This document shows positions 40,751 to 51,361 of a DNA stretch of 54,329 bases, one piece after another. The translations under genes were made by a program, and so were the position numbers. The stretch covers positions 1,607-55,935 of the forward strand of contig JAFLSF010000008.1 of the NCBI GenBank assembly GCA_022511045.1. Reading direction: 5' to 3'. Positions within the stretch are counted from its first letter, which is position 1, and every line of letters begins with the position of its first letter. The notes beneath the pieces were generated by a model that worked only from the letters and a program-made list of their open reading frames with translations, made no database searches and had not been told where the DNA came from. Source of the DNA: Prevotella sp. (GTDB lineage Bacteria; Bacteroidota; Bacteroidia; Bacteroidales; Bacteroidaceae).

Positions 40751-42268
40751 ATGGCAAATAAATATCTTTTAGGCCTTGATATTGGTAGTTCATCTGTCAA
40801 GGCATCATTGGTCAATGTCGACAGTGGGAAGTGTGTCGCATCCGCTTTTTATCCAGAAAAAGAAGCCCCTATTATGGCTCTTAAGGCTGGATGGGCTGAA
40901 CAGAATCCGCAGATGTGGTGGGATAATACTAAATTAGCAGTGAAGAAGGTGATGACAGATGCTCAGGTAATCTCGGAAGATGTGGTTGCTGTGGGCATTT
41001 CGTATCAGATGCACGGCTTAGTTTGCATCGATAAAAAATTGCAAGTCTTACGTCCAGCTATTATCTGGTGCGATTCTCGAGCTGTTTCTTATGGAGAAAG
41101 AGCATTTAGAGATTTAGGAGAAGGATGTTGTTTGAAACATCTACTGAATTCCCCGGGAAATTTTACCGCAGCTAAATTAGCTTGGGTAAAAGAAAACGAA
41201 CCAGATATTTATCATAAGATATATAGAATCATGCTCCCAGGCGACTATATCGCCATGCGCCTTTCTGGCCAAGTCAATACAACAGTCAGTGGCCTCAGTG
41301 AGGGAATGTTTTGGGACTTTAAAAAGAACCGATTGGCTCAGTTTCTACTGGATTATTACGGATTTGACACCTCGTTGATTCCCGATATTGTTCCGACTTT
41401 TGGCCATCAAAGTGAAGTCAGTGCAGAAGCCGCCGTAGAGTTGGGGTTAAAGGCTAATACGCCAATTACCTATCGAGCTGGTGATCAACCCAATAATGCT
41501 TTGTCTTTGAATGTGATGAATCCAGGAGAAATCGCTGCTACAGCAGGAACAAGCGGAGTGGTATATGGCGTATCAGACGAAATCAATTACGATCCCAAGA
41601 GCCGTGTCAATACCTTTGCCCATGTCAATCATTTAATGAAAAGTAAAGGGAAAGAGGCGAAGGATGATACTCGACTCGGGATACTGCTCTGTATCAACGG
41701 TACTGGAATTCTTAATTCGTGGATTCACCAGCATATAACCCCCCAAGTGAATTATGACGAAATGAACGTCATGGCCTCTCTGGTTCCTATTGGCAGTGAG
41801 GGCCTTTCCGTTCTTCCGTTTGGTAATGGCGCTGAGCGTGTGTTGCAAAATCGCGAGGTAGGTTGCTCTATACACGGGCTGAATTTCAATAAACATACTG
41901 AGGCTCACCTGATTCGTGCCGCTCAAGAGGGTATTGTATTCTCGTTCTGTTATGGTATGGAAATTATGCAACAGATGGGAATGGATATTAAGAAGATTCA
42001 TGCTGGCCGTGCTAACATGTTCAAATCACCATTATTCCGCGACACTCTCGCTTCGGTTAGTGGTGCCGTTATTGATGTTTATAAAACGGATGGTGCCGAT
42101 GGTGCTGCAAAGGGAGCCGGTATGGGTGTTGGCATATATAAAGATAGCCACGAGGCCTTTGCTTCTTTGGAGAATTTCGCTCATATTGAGCCAGATGTTG
42201 TCCAGCAGGCTGAATATCAGTCGGCCTATGGACGATGGAAAGAGACTTTGGAACATGCAATCAAGTAA
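40751..42268 (+). CDS. xylB: Xylulokinase
   Basis: FGGY kinase: LLGLDIGSSSVKASLV, AGWAEQNP, MHGLV; followed by xylA. Confidence 0.92.
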   Translation: MANKYLLGLDIGSSSVKASLVNVDSGKCVASAFYPEKEAPIMALKAGWAEQNPQMWWDNTKLAVKKVMTDAQVISEDVVAVGISYQMHGLVCIDKKLQVLRPAIIWCDSRAVSYGERAFRDLGEGCCLKHLLNSPGNFTAAKLAWVKENEPDIYHKIYRIMLPGDYIAMRLSGQVNTTVSGLSEGMFWDFKKNRLAQFLLDYYGFDTSLIPDIVPTFGHQSEVSAEAAVELGLKANTPITYRAGDQPNNALSLNVMNPGEIAATAGTSGVVYGVSDEINYDPKSRVNTFAHVNHLMKSKGKEAKDDTRLGILLCINGTGILNSWIHQHITPQVNYDEMNVMASLVPIGSEGLSVLPFGNGAERVLQNREVGCSIHGLNFNKHTEAHLIRAAQEGIVFSFCYGMEIMQQMGMDIKKIHAGRANMFKSPLFRDTLASVSGAVIDVYKTDGADGAAKGAGMGVGIYKDSHEAFASLENFAHIEPDVVQQAEYQSAYGRWKETLEHAIK

Positions 42269-42308
42269 AAAAGTTAATAAATAATTTACAAACTAAATAA
42301 CATACAAA

Positions 42309-43628
42309 ATGGCAAAAGAGTATTTCGCCTTTACAGGCAAGATTCCTTTCGAAGGACAAGAGAGTAAGAACGTGATGGCTTTCCACTACTATGAGCCAGA
42401 GCGTGTAGTGATGGGAAAGAAAATGAAGGATTGGCTGAAGTTTGCTATGGCTTGGTGGCACACTTTGGGTGGAGCCTCTGCCGACCAGTTTGGCGGTCAG
42501 ACTCGCAGTTACGACTGGGACAAGGCTACCGATCCCATTCAACGTGCAAAGGACAAAATGGACGCTGGCTTTGAGATTATGGATAAATTAGGCATTGAGT
42601 ATTTCTGCTTCCACGATGTTGACCTTGTGGAGGAGGGAGAGACCATTGCCGAATATGAGGCTCGCATGAAAGCAATTACCGACTATGCCTTGGAGAAGAT
42701 GCAGCAATACCCCAACATTAAGAATTTGTGGGGAACTGCCAATGTCTTCAGCAACAAACGTTATATGAACGGTGCATCCACCAATCCTGATTTTGACGTT
42801 GTTGCTCGCGCCATTGTACAGATTAAAAACTCCATCGATGCTACTATCAAGTTAGGTGGCCAGAACTACGTTTTTTGGGGTGGCCGCGAGGGTTATATGT
42901 CGTTACTCAATACCGACCAGAAGCGTGAGAAGGAACACATGGCTACGATGCTCCGTATGGCTCGCGACTATGCTCGCAGCAAAGGTTTCCAAGGCACATT
43001 CCTCATTGAGCCTAAGCCTATGGAACCCTCAAAGCATCAGTATGACGTTGACACGGAAACGGTTATCGGCTTCCTCCGTGCTCACGGACTGGATAAGGAC
43101 TTTAAGGTAAATATTGAAGTGAACCATGCTACGTTGGCTGGTCATACGTTCGAACATGAATTGGCTTGTGCTGTCGACGCAGGCATGTTAGGCAGCATTG
43201 ATGCAAATCGCGGCGATGCTCAGAACGGCTGGGATACCGACCAGTTCCCCATCGACAATTACGAACTGACGCAGGCCATGATGGAGGTTATTCGCAATGG
43301 TGGTCTAGGCAATGGAGGAACAAATTTTGATGCCAAGATTCGCCGCAACTCGACAGACCTCGAAGATCTCTTTATTGCACACATTAGCGGTATGGACGCG
43401 ATGGCTCGTGCGTTGCTTAATGCTGCCGATATTCTTGAGCACTCGGAGCTATCAAAGATGAAGCAAGAGCGTTATGCCTCTTTTGATAGTGGGCTCGGAA
43501 AAGATTTCGAAGACGGCAAACTCTCATTGGAGCAGGTCTATGAGTACGGTAAGCAAGTGGAAGAACCCCGTCAGACTTCCGGCAAGCAGGAGAAGTATGA
43601 GGCTATTGTTGCCCTGTACACCAAATAA
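42309..43628 (+). CDS. xylA: Xylose isomerase
   Basis: FHDVDLV, WGGREGYMSLLNTD, LIEPKPMEPSKHQYD, NRGDAQNGWDTDQFP. Confidence 0.97.
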   Translation: MAKEYFAFTGKIPFEGQESKNVMAFHYYEPERVVMGKKMKDWLKFAMAWWHTLGGASADQFGGQTRSYDWDKATDPIQRAKDKMDAGFEIMDKLGIEYFCFHDVDLVEEGETIAEYEARMKAITDYALEKMQQYPNIKNLWGTANVFSNKRYMNGASTNPDFDVVARAIVQIKNSIDATIKLGGQNYVFWGGREGYMSLLNTDQKREKEHMATMLRMARDYARSKGFQGTFLIEPKPMEPSKHQYDVDTETVIGFLRAHGLDKDFKVNIEVNHATLAGHTFEHELACAVDAGMLGSIDANRGDAQNGWDTDQFPIDNYELTQAMMEVIRNGGLGNGGTNFDAKIRRNSTDLEDLFIAHISGMDAMARALLNAADILEHSELSKMKQERYASFDSGLGKDFEDGKLSLEQVYEYGKQVEEPRQTSGKQEKYEAIVALYTK

Positions 43629-43647
43629 AGAGTACTCCCTCTCAACA

Positions 43648-44715
43648 TTATTGGTATACTTTTGCTTCCCGTTTTCCCTGTAGTACGGCGAGTGCGTTTA
43701 GGGCGAGTGCCTCCATCTCGTCCTCGCCAGGGAAGGTGTAGACGGGAGCCAGAAAACCGATACGGCGGCGTAGCTCGCTGACGATGTAGTCAGAATGAGC
43801 CATGCCGCCTGTCAGTAGGATAGCATCAATATTGCCGCAGAGCACAGCCGCTTCTGCGGCAATATTTTTGGCAATATGGTAGAGCATGGCCTCAACAACC
43901 GTTTGGGCATGCTGGTCGCCCTTGCGAATACGCTCTAAAATCTCACGCATATTGTTAGTGCCAAGATGGGCATTGAGACCTGCCTGACCAGCAATGCGTT
44001 TCAGAAGTTGCTTCTCGCTGTATTTCCCACTGAAACATAAACGGATGAGGTCAGCGGCAGGTAGACTTCCTGCACGCTCTGGTGAGAAAGGACCCTCGCC
44101 GTCCAAAGCGTTGTTGGCATCAATAGCGCGCCCGTGTTCATGGGCTGCAACACTAATGCCACCGCCCAAATGACAGATTATAAGGTTCAAATCCTCGTAT
44201 TCTTTACCTATTTCTCGGGCATAGCGGCGGGCTATTGCGCGTTGGTTCAAGGCATGCCAAATAGCAATACGCGGCATCAGCGGACTTCCACTGATGCGAG
44301 CCAATGGCGACAATTCATCCACTACTCCTGGATCGGCAATAAACGAGCGACAATTGGGAATAGTACTCGCAATTTCGTAGGCTATCAGACACCCTAAATT
44401 ACAAGCATGATTGTGCATGACGCATCCATGCAGCGTATCGTCTAACATTTGTCTGTTAATTTCGTATACACCGCCACTGATGGGCTTGACCAACCCTCCG
44501 CGTCCAATGACGGCATCGAATTCCAATGGGATTCCAGCCTGCTGGAGCTCGTCGAGTACCAGTTGTCGGCGTAGGTCCTGTTGCTCGGTAATGGCGTCAA
44601 AAGGAGCCAGTTCTTCGGCAGTGTGGGTGATGTTACGAAGCAATAACGGCTTCTCGTTCTCGTAGACCGCCATCTTGGTGGAAGTCGAACCTGGGTTTAC
44701 GACGAGTATTTTCAT
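43648..44715 (-). CDS. buk: Butyrate kinase
   Basis: ILVVNPGSTSTKMAVYENE, GRGGLVKPISGGVY, LGGGISV. Confidence 0.93.
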   Translation of the reverse strand: MKILVVNPGSTSTKMAVYENEKPLLLRNITHTAEELAPFDAITEQQDLRRQLVLDELQQAGIPLEFDAVIGRGGLVKPISGGVYEINRQMLDDTLHGCVMHNHACNLGCLIAYEIASTIPNCRSFIADPGVVDELSPLARISGSPLMPRIAIWHALNQRAIARRYAREIGKEYEDLNLIICHLGGGISVAAHEHGRAIDANNALDGEGPFSPERAGSLPAADLIRLCFSGKYSEKQLLKRIAGQAGLNAHLGTNNMREILERIRKGDQHAQTVVEAMLYHIAKNIAAEAAVLCGNIDAILLTGGMAHSDYIVSELRRRIGFLAPVYTFPGEDEMEALALNALAVLQGKREAKVYQ

Positions 44716-44740
44716 GGGTTTAGGCAAATAAGGTAAAAGG

Positions 44741-45571
44741 TCAGATAACGGAGATGGCTAACAGGATGCTGTTGAACTTATCTTCGGCGGAATCGCCGCG
44801 AGAGGGTACGATAACGGGAGCCGAGGTACCACAGAGAATGCCAGCTGTGCGGGCTCCAGCAAAGAGTGTAAGGGTCTTGTAGAAAGTGTTGCCAGCCTCA
44901 ATGTCTGGTAGCACCAATACGTCAGCCTCGCCTCCAATAGGCGAAACGAGTCCCTTGGCTTGCAGGGCTTTCAGACTACAAGCACACTTGACATCCATCG
45001 GCCCGTCGACAATGCAAGGTCCAAACTCGCCATTCTCGGACCGTTGTTTGATGTCAGCATATCCGTCGACAAAAGGAAATTGTTTGCTACCATGCTCGGC
45101 ACAATGGAGTAGGGCGATGCGTGGCTCCCCGATGCCCAACTGATGGCAAATGCGGGCAGCATAGCGAACTTGTTCTATGCGTTGTTCATGTGTAGGGTAG
45201 GGGATAACGGCGGCATCAGTGAAGAACAGCAACTTCTCGTAGGCTGGTATCTCAGCGACAGCAAGGTGTGTCAGCACATGACCCGCAGGCAACAGCCCAT
45301 CTTCTTTGTTTAGCACGGCCCTCAGCAACTGGTCTGTGCCAATGAGACCTTTCATCAGCACATCGGCCTTTCCTTGCCTCACTAATGCTACAGCCTTGGC
45401 GGCGGCCTGCTCGGGGCGGTCGTCTTCTATGTCTATCACGTCGGCAAAGGACTTTGCCCTGTGGAGAGCCTCGCGGGTAGCCTCGTCATGGGCACATATG
45501 GCAGCAATGCGCCGCCGTTGGTTGCCTTGCTGGTAGTGTCGTTCTTTTAGTTCTTCAAAGGTTTTAATCAT
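44741..45571 (-). CDS. ptb: Phosphate butyryltransferase/acyltransferase
   Basis: DVLMKGLIGT, GPMDVKCA, VLVLPDIEAGN; adjacent to buk. Confidence 0.88.
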   Translation of the reverse strand: MIKTFEELKERHYQQGNQRRRIAAICAHDEATREALHRAKSFADVIDIEDDRPEQAAAKAVALVRQGKADVLMKGLIGTDQLLRAVLNKEDGLLPAGHVLTHLAVAEIPAYEKLLFFTDAAVIPYPTHEQRIEQVRYAARICHQLGIGEPRIALLHCAEHGSKQFPFVDGYADIKQRSENGEFGPCIVDGPMDVKCACSLKALQAKGLVSPIGGEADVLVLPDIEAGNTFYKTLTLFAGARTAGILCGTSAPVIVPSRGDSAEDKFNSILLAISVI

Positions 45572-45632
45572 TATTGGTAGTGTGTTTTTTAGTTTTTTCG
45601 GGGATGTCGGATGCCTTATCTTTTTCGGTAGG

Positions 45633-46799
45633 CTATCCTAAACTGGATTTATACCACTCAAAGAGTCGGCGTACGCCCTCGTCGATCTCTACCTTGTGTG
45701 TCCATCCTAAAGAGTGGAGTTTGGACACGTCTATGAGTTTGCGCATCGTACCGTCTGGCTTGGTAGTATCAAACTCCACCGTACCTGTGAAGCCTACGGT
45801 GCTGACTACTAACTCGGAGAGTGCACGAATGGTGAGCTCTTTGCCTGTACCGACGTTGATGTGGCAGTTGCGTATTTCGCCTAATTGTGGTATAGCTCCG
45901 CCGCGACCAACAGCGTGGTTGCGGTCTACGGCACCATCGGTTGAGACACCATAATGAACCGACGAATATTTCTCAATGCCGATAATGTCCTTAAAATCGA
46001 CGTTCAGTAGCACGTGGACGGAAGCATCGGCCATATCTTCGCTCCATAAAAATTCGCGGAGTGGCGTGCCTGTTCCCCATAATACCACTTTATTATTATA
46101 AATGCCATACTTGGCCAACACGCTCAAAATATCGTCACATGATGACGAGCCATTAACTCCCTCGACGGGACGAATGTCAAGGTCGCGTCGGATGGCCAGC
46201 CAGTCATCGTCGTGAATAAGTTTAGCCAGATACACCTTACGCATCATAGCTGGCATGACGTGCGAATTTTCCAGATGGAAGTTATCGTTGGGGCCGTAAA
46301 GGTTGGTAGGCATGACGGCTATGTAGTTAGTGCCGTATTGCAGGTTGTAACTCTCACACATCTTTAGTCCCGCAATCTTGGCAATGGCGTACTCCTCGTT
46401 GGTATACTCCAAAGGCGACGTCAGCAAGTAGTCCTCGCGCATGGGTTGGGGCGCATTTTTCGGATAGATGCAGGTCGAGCCCAAAAAGAGCAATTTCTGA
46501 ACGTTGTGGGCATAAGCCTCGGAGATGACGTTGCATTGCATCTGCATGTTCTGCATGATGAAGTCGGCGCGATAGAGCGAATTGGCCATGATGCCGCCAA
46601 CAAATGCGGCTGCTAACACAACGACCTGCGGACGTTCCTCGTCGAAGAATTGGCGCACGGCCTGTTGGTCTGTTAGGTCCAACTCCTTATGACTTCGCCC
46701 GATAAGGTTGCTATAGCCCCGTTTCTCCAAATTGTTCCAGATGGCAGAGCCCACCAGGCCATGATGGCCAGCAACGTATATTTTGGTATTCCTATCCAT
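45633..46799 (-). CDS. fcl: GDP-L-fucose synthase
   Basis: KIYVAGHHGLVGSAIW, LGSTCIYPKNAPQPM, PTNLYGPNDNF. Confidence 0.93.
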   Translation of the reverse strand: MDRNTKIYVAGHHGLVGSAIWNNLEKRGYSNLIGRSHKELDLTDQQAVRQFFDEERPQVVVLAAAFVGGIMANSLYRADFIMQNMQMQCNVISEAYAHNVQKLLFLGSTCIYPKNAPQPMREDYLLTSPLEYTNEEYAIAKIAGLKMCESYNLQYGTNYIAVMPTNLYGPNDNFHLENSHVMPAMMRKVYLAKLIHDDDWLAIRRDLDIRPVEGVNGSSSCDDILSVLAKYGIYNNKVVLWGTGTPLREFLWSEDMADASVHVLLNVDFKDIIGIEKYSSVHYGVSTDGAVDRNHAVGRGGAIPQLGEIRNCHINVGTGKELTIRALSELVVSTVGFTGTVEFDTTKPDGTMRKLIDVSKLHSLGWTHKVEIDEGVRRLFEWYKSSLG

Positions 46800-46906
46800 A
46801 TTCATACTGGTCGACAAGTTGTTCTGGATGCAAAGTTAAGCCTTTTCCGCGATACCACCAAACTTTTCGTACTTTCATCGCCAACGAATCGGCATTTTGT
46901 TAAACA

Positions 46907-46987
46907 CGAGTATTATTCTTGTCATTTTTGAGCCCTATTCTCAAAGGCGGTGAGGACTATCCTCGTTGCTTGTGAGGCCTATCCTCA
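46907..46987. repeat. Phased palindromic array, 22-bp period
   Basis: TGAGCCCTATTCTCA (46929), TGAGGACTATCCTCG (46951), TGAGGCCTATCCTCA (46973), degenerate CGAGTATTATTCTTG (46907); all 22 bp apart. Confidence 0.85.
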
Positions 46988-46994
46988 AAAAACA

Positions 46995-47027
46995 GCAAGG
47001 TACGCTTCCTAAATGAGCGTACCTTGC
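46995..47027 (-). terminator. Rho-independent terminator of gmd
   Basis: Minus strand GCAAGGTACGCT-CATTTAGGA-AGCGTACCTTGC then TGTTTTTT. Confidence 0.85.
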
Positions 47028-47048
47028 TTGCTTGTTTTTAAATTAGTT

Positions 47049-48134
47049 TTATTCTTTGTCCATCTGTGCTTTGAGGAACAGTTTCTTAACGAATTTCATG
47101 TCGTGTTGCACCATAATCTTCACCAGTTCGGGGAAAGAAGTCTTTTGCGGATTCCATCCAAGCTTAGCTTTAGCTTTGGATGGGTCACCCAAAAGTTGGT
47201 CTACTTCGGCAGGGCGGAAATACTTCGGGTCAACCTCAACGAGCGCTTTGCCCGTAGCCTTGTCATACCCCTTCTCGTCGATACCGTCTCCGCGCCACTC
47301 CAGTTCAATGCCTACCTCGTGGAAGGCCAACGTGGCAAACTCGCGGACAGTATGGTATTCGCCTGTAGCAATGACAAAGTCGTCGGGCTCGGGCTGCTGT
47401 AGGATAAGCCACATACACTCTATATAGTCTTTGGCATAGCCCCAGTCACGCAATGAGTTCAAGTTGCCTAAATAGAGCTTGTCTTGATAACCGAGGGCGA
47501 TGCGGGCGGCTGCCAACGTGATTTTACGCGTGACGAAAGTCTCGCCGCGACGCTCAGACTCGTGGTTGAAAAGAATACCGTTGCAACAGAACATATTGTA
47601 CGACTCGCGGTAGTTCTTCATTATCCAGAATCCATAAAGCTTCGCAACAGCGTAAGGGGAGCGAGGATAGAAGGGCGTAGTCTCTGATTGAGGGACTTCT
47701 TGTACCTTACCATATAGTTCTGAGGTGGAGGCTTGATAAATGCGACAAGTATCTGCCAACCCGCAGATGCGAACGGCCTCTAACAGGCGGAGTACACCGT
47801 TTGCGTCGGTATCAGCCGTATATTCGGGTACGTCGAACGATACTTTAACGTGGCTCTGTGCTGCTAAATTGTATATTTCAGTAGGGCGAACCTCGCCGAT
47901 GACGCGGATGAGGGAAGACGAGTCGGTCATATCGGCCCAATGAAGGTTTACCAGACGGGCTTTCTTCATGTCGCGAACCCATTCGTCCAGATAGAGATGC
48001 TCGATGCGTGCCGTGTTGAACGAGGACGAACGACGCATGAGGCCGTGCACTTCGTAGCCTTTATCAATGAGGAATTCGGCAAGATACGAACCATCTTGTC
48101 CTGTGATACCAGTAATTAAAGCAATTTTCTTCAT
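47049..48134 (-). CDS. gmd: GDP-mannose 4,6-dehydratase
   Basis: [43 protein letters not shown]. Confidence 0.95.
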   Translation of the reverse strand: MKKIALITGITGQDGSYLAEFLIDKGYEVHGLMRRSSSFNTARIEHLYLDEWVRDMKKARLVNLHWADMTDSSSLIRVIGEVRPTEIYNLAAQSHVKVSFDVPEYTADTDANGVLRLLEAVRICGLADTCRIYQASTSELYGKVQEVPQSETTPFYPRSPYAVAKLYGFWIMKNYRESYNMFCCNGILFNHESERRGETFVTRKITLAAARIALGYQDKLYLGNLNSLRDWGYAKDYIECMWLILQQPEPDDFVIATGEYHTVREFATLAFHEVGIELEWRGDGIDEKGYDKATGKALVEVDPKYFRPAEVDQLLGDPSKAKAKLGWNPQKTSFPELVKIMVQHDMKFVKKLFLKAQMDKE

Positions 48135-48198
48135 ATTCCTTCTATAATATTATTAGATAATGTGTTTATTCCTTTTATGATATGAGGTCATTTCTGGC

Positions 48199-49269
48199 TT
48201 ACTTGTCCTGTCCTGAAAACTGCTTGATACGCTGTTCCTCGGAGAGTTTGCAAATAAGCAGCGTGTCGTCGTTCTCAGCGACAATGTAGCCATCAAGTCC
48301 TTGAACGACCACTTTCTTCTCCTGCGTGGTGTGTATCATGCAATTATGGGTCTCGAAAAGACTAATATCCTGTCCGATGCAAACATTGCCGTAGAGGTCT
48401 TTCTTGGACTGTTGTTGCAACGAGCCCCACGTACCCAAGTCGCTCCATCCGAAGTCGGAGGGACAAACGAAAATTTCTTCTGCTTTCTCCATAATAGCAT
48501 AGTCGACGCTGATGTTCTCGCACTCGGGGAACAGCTCGTCAATTTTTTCGTGCTCTTGTGGAGTACCGTAGACAGGCAACATGCTCTCGAAAATCTTCGA
48601 CATAGTAGGCTGGTAAATACGGAAAGCATTGACAATAGTATTGACGTTCCAAATGAAAATGCCTGCGTTCCAGAAATAGTTGTTCTTTGAGATATATTGT
48701 TTGGCTGTCTGCAAGTCGGGCTTCTCGCGGAAAGAATCTACGCGGAATATCTCCTTATTGCGTAGCGACTGGGCCGAAAGGTTGGCTTCAATATAGCCGT
48801 AACCCGTTTCGGGGCGTGAGGGCTTCATGCCTAACGTGACAATAGCATCGCTCTCGCTGGTAAACTTCAAGCATTGTGAGATGACGCGACGAAATTCCTC
48901 GGTATCCAATACAATATGGTCGCTGGGCGACACAACGATGTTTGCCTTAGCATCTTTTGACTTGATGCGCCACGAAACATAAGCGATACAGGGTGCCGTG
49001 TTACGGCGACAAGGCTCACAAAGAATGTGGTCGGATGGCATATCGGGCAGTTGTGCAGCCACGATGTCAGCATAGTCCTTGTTGGTTACTACCCAGACGT
49101 TCTCAGCAGGAACGATGGTGGCAAAACGTTCGACGGTCAGTTGCAGCAACGATTTGCCGATACCCAGCACGTCAATAAACTGCTTGGGCTTTTCGTGTGT
49201 ACTCATTGGCCAGAAGCGACTACCTACGCCGCCTGCCATAATAACGAGATGGTTGTTAATCCTGGTCAT
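48199..49269 (-). CDS. manC: Mannose-1-phosphate guanylyltransferase
   Basis: VIMAGGVGSRFWPMSTHEKPKQF, SPSDH, FREKP, WNAGIF. Confidence 0.94.
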   Translation of the reverse strand: MTRINNHLVIMAGGVGSRFWPMSTHEKPKQFIDVLGIGKSLLQLTVERFATIVPAENVWVVTNKDYADIVAAQLPDMPSDHILCEPCRRNTAPCIAYVSWRIKSKDAKANIVVSPSDHIVLDTEEFRRVISQCLKFTSESDAIVTLGMKPSRPETGYGYIEANLSAQSLRNKEIFRVDSFREKPDLQTAKQYISKNNYFWNAGIFIWNVNTIVNAFRIYQPTMSKIFESMLPVYGTPQEHEKIDELFPECENISVDYAIMEKAEEIFVCPSDFGWSDLGTWGSLQQQSKKDLYGNVCIGQDISLFETHNCMIHTTQEKKVVVQGLDGYIVAENDDTLLICKLSEEQRIKQFSGQDK

Positions 49270-49272
49270 ACT

Positions 49273-49899
49273 TTATACTTTCTTTTTCTTGATGTAGGTC
49301 TTGATAATAAAATAGCCGATGGCCACAATGACTAAGGCAATGATGATGAGTTTAATATACTCGGCATATTCTGCAATCTTACTGTCTAACAGCTCCTCGG
49401 GCACAATAGTATGCAGATACCAGCCCAGAACTGCTAAAATGGAGTGCCACACGCTGGCTCCAATTGTTGTGTAGAGCAAGAATTTCCAATAATTCATCTT
49501 GGCCAGTCCTGCGGGTATGCTAATCAAGTGGCGTATTCCTGGTATGAGGCGACCTGTTAGCGTAGCCACAATGCCGTGATCGTCGAAATAACGCTCCGAC
49601 TTTTCCACTTTCTCTTGATTGAGCAGACACATCTTGCCCCATTTGCTGTTAGCAAAGCGATAAATGACAGGACGGCCAACAAAGTAGGCTACCACGTAGT
49701 TGATGCTGGCTCCGATATCTGCTCCGATGGTGGAAAAGAGAATGACCAGCCAGATGTCCAACTCGCCGCTGGCCGCATGATAGGCAGCAGGAGTTACGAC
49801 AAACTCGCTGGGAACGGGAACTACGGTACTCTCCAACAGCATGAGCAGTAGGATTGTGCCGTAATTGAGATTATGGAGGAGGGAAGTGATGATTTGCAT
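49273..49899 (-). CDS. DedA family membrane protein
   Basis: E..VVPVPSE, GRLIPGIRHLISIPAGLAKM. Confidence 0.9.
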   Translation of the reverse strand: MQIITSLLHNLNYGTILLLMLLESTVVPVPSEFVVTPAAYHAASGELDIWLVILFSTIGADIGASINYVVAYFVGRPVIYRFANSKWGKMCLLNQEKVEKSERYFDDHGIVATLTGRLIPGIRHLISIPAGLAKMNYWKFLLYTTIGASVWHSILAVLGWYLHTIVPEELLDSKIAEYAEYIKLIIIALVIVAIGYFIIKTYIKKKKV

Positions 49900-49910
49900 T
49901 TGAGGATTTT

Positions 49911-51350
49911 CTAATTGAATGATTTGCTGTTGATGGCGTTCTTCATGTAGACGTAGTAGTCCCTCACCTCCATGCTTTCTGGAAGCATGGGACCCAATGT
50001 CGCTTTAGCCTCGTTAGGATTCTTCTCGCAAGCTAACTTGAGATAATAGAGAAATTCCTTGGTGTAGCCTAATTCGTAGCAGCACAACGCCATGTAGGAG
50101 TATCCGTCGTTGAAGTCTAACTGCATTTGGTGAATGAGGACGAAGAACTTTTTGAACATCTCGTAGCAGGCGTGAATATAGTGATTGTCAAAAAGGGAAA
50201 TGATGATGCGCAGCAACACGGCAGGTTCGCTGTCAGACTGAACGATAGCTTGTGTAAACGACTGTTCGGCCGCCTCCACCTGTCCGTTCTCTAATTGCAA
50301 GTGACCTCTGATAACCATAATGTCTATATGGTCGCACTTCAGCGTCTCAGTCTTGTCGAGCATCTCCATAGCTTTGTCCAATTGTTTCTGGATGCTGTAG
50401 CAAAAGGCTAACTCTTGATAGAGTTGTGGCAGATAAGGCTCGTCGCCGAGAACCATCTCTAATACCGCTTCCAGCTGCTCGGTGGCTTCCTTGTACTGTC
50501 CTAAACTGGCCAGACAAATGCCTAAGTGGAAAACTCCGTAGTCATCTTCGGGCTCTATTTCAGTATAACGACGAAAATACTTCAGCGCCTCCTCGAAGTT
50601 GCCCAAGCGCACCAGCCCGTTGGCCTTGCTCACCAGTCCTTCTGGGTCATTAGGGTCAATGGCCAGCACAAACTCGCTGCTGTCAATGGCCTCGCTGTAC
50701 TCCTCGTTCATGTATTGTGCTGAGGCCAACGCGTTCCAATACTGCTTTGAGTAAGGGTCGTGGTCTATTAGCTCGTTAAAAAGCCGTTGCGAGTCCTTAT
50801 ACTTGCCCAGTCCAAAAAGGGTTCGGGCCATCAGTTCCTTGAAATCTACGCTGTCGTCGCCTTTCGAGCGAAGCATCCATTCGTAGGCTTTGTCGCTGAC
50901 ACCATAATCTATATATAGGTTGGCGCAGTCGCGGATAAAGTCCTCATACTCGTCTGCGGGTATGGTTAGCCCGTAGTCCCTCAGATAGCGGTCGGCCTGC
51001 TCCGTCTCGCCTTTGGCAATCATGATTTCTGCCCGCAGGTAGTGATAGTCTGGGTCGTCCCGCTTCTCAATGGCATTGGCATATAGGAGGGCTGTTTCAT
51101 ATTCGTTAAATTGAAGAGCCTCGCGAGCCATAAAGACGTTGGGCAGCGTAGCGTTAGGATAGAGTTCTAAAGCGTGATTGACGGCGTCAACAGCCTTTTC
51201 GTGCTCCTCCATCATGTTGTAGTAGTCGGCAATATCCACCAAGTCATCAGCATCCATAAAGGGGTACGAGCCCGACTCTACGGCCGTCTCGTAGTTTTCC
51301 AGCAGTTCGCGGAAATCCTCGCTTTTGAAATACTCTTGGTTGAATTGCAT
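49911..51350 (-). CDS. Tetratricopeptide repeat protein
   Basis: Repeated TPR helices, 479 aa. Confidence 0.85.
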   Translation of the reverse strand: MQFNQEYFKSEDFRELLENYETAVESGSYPFMDADDLVDIADYYNMMEEHEKAVDAVNHALELYPNATLPNVFMAREALQFNEYETALLYANAIEKRDDPDYHYLRAEIMIAKGETEQADRYLRDYGLTIPADEYEDFIRDCANLYIDYGVSDKAYEWMLRSKGDDSVDFKELMARTLFGLGKYKDSQRLFNELIDHDPYSKQYWNALASAQYMNEEYSEAIDSSEFVLAIDPNDPEGLVSKANGLVRLGNFEEALKYFRRYTEIEPEDDYGVFHLGICLASLGQYKEATEQLEAVLEMVLGDEPYLPQLYQELAFCYSIQKQLDKAMEMLDKTETLKCDHIDIMVIRGHLQLENGQVEAAEQSFTQAIVQSDSEPAVLLRIIISLFDNHYIHACYEMFKKFFVLIHQMQLDFNDGYSYMALCCYELGYTKEFLYYLKLACEKNPNEAKATLGPMLPESMEVRDYYVYMKNAINSKSFN

Positions 51351-51361
51351 GATGCCTGCCC

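Noticed and set aside
43648-45571. buk-ptb next to polysaccharide genes as a novel link
   Set aside because: Ordinary Bacteroidetes fermentation gene pair; proximity alone is not informative
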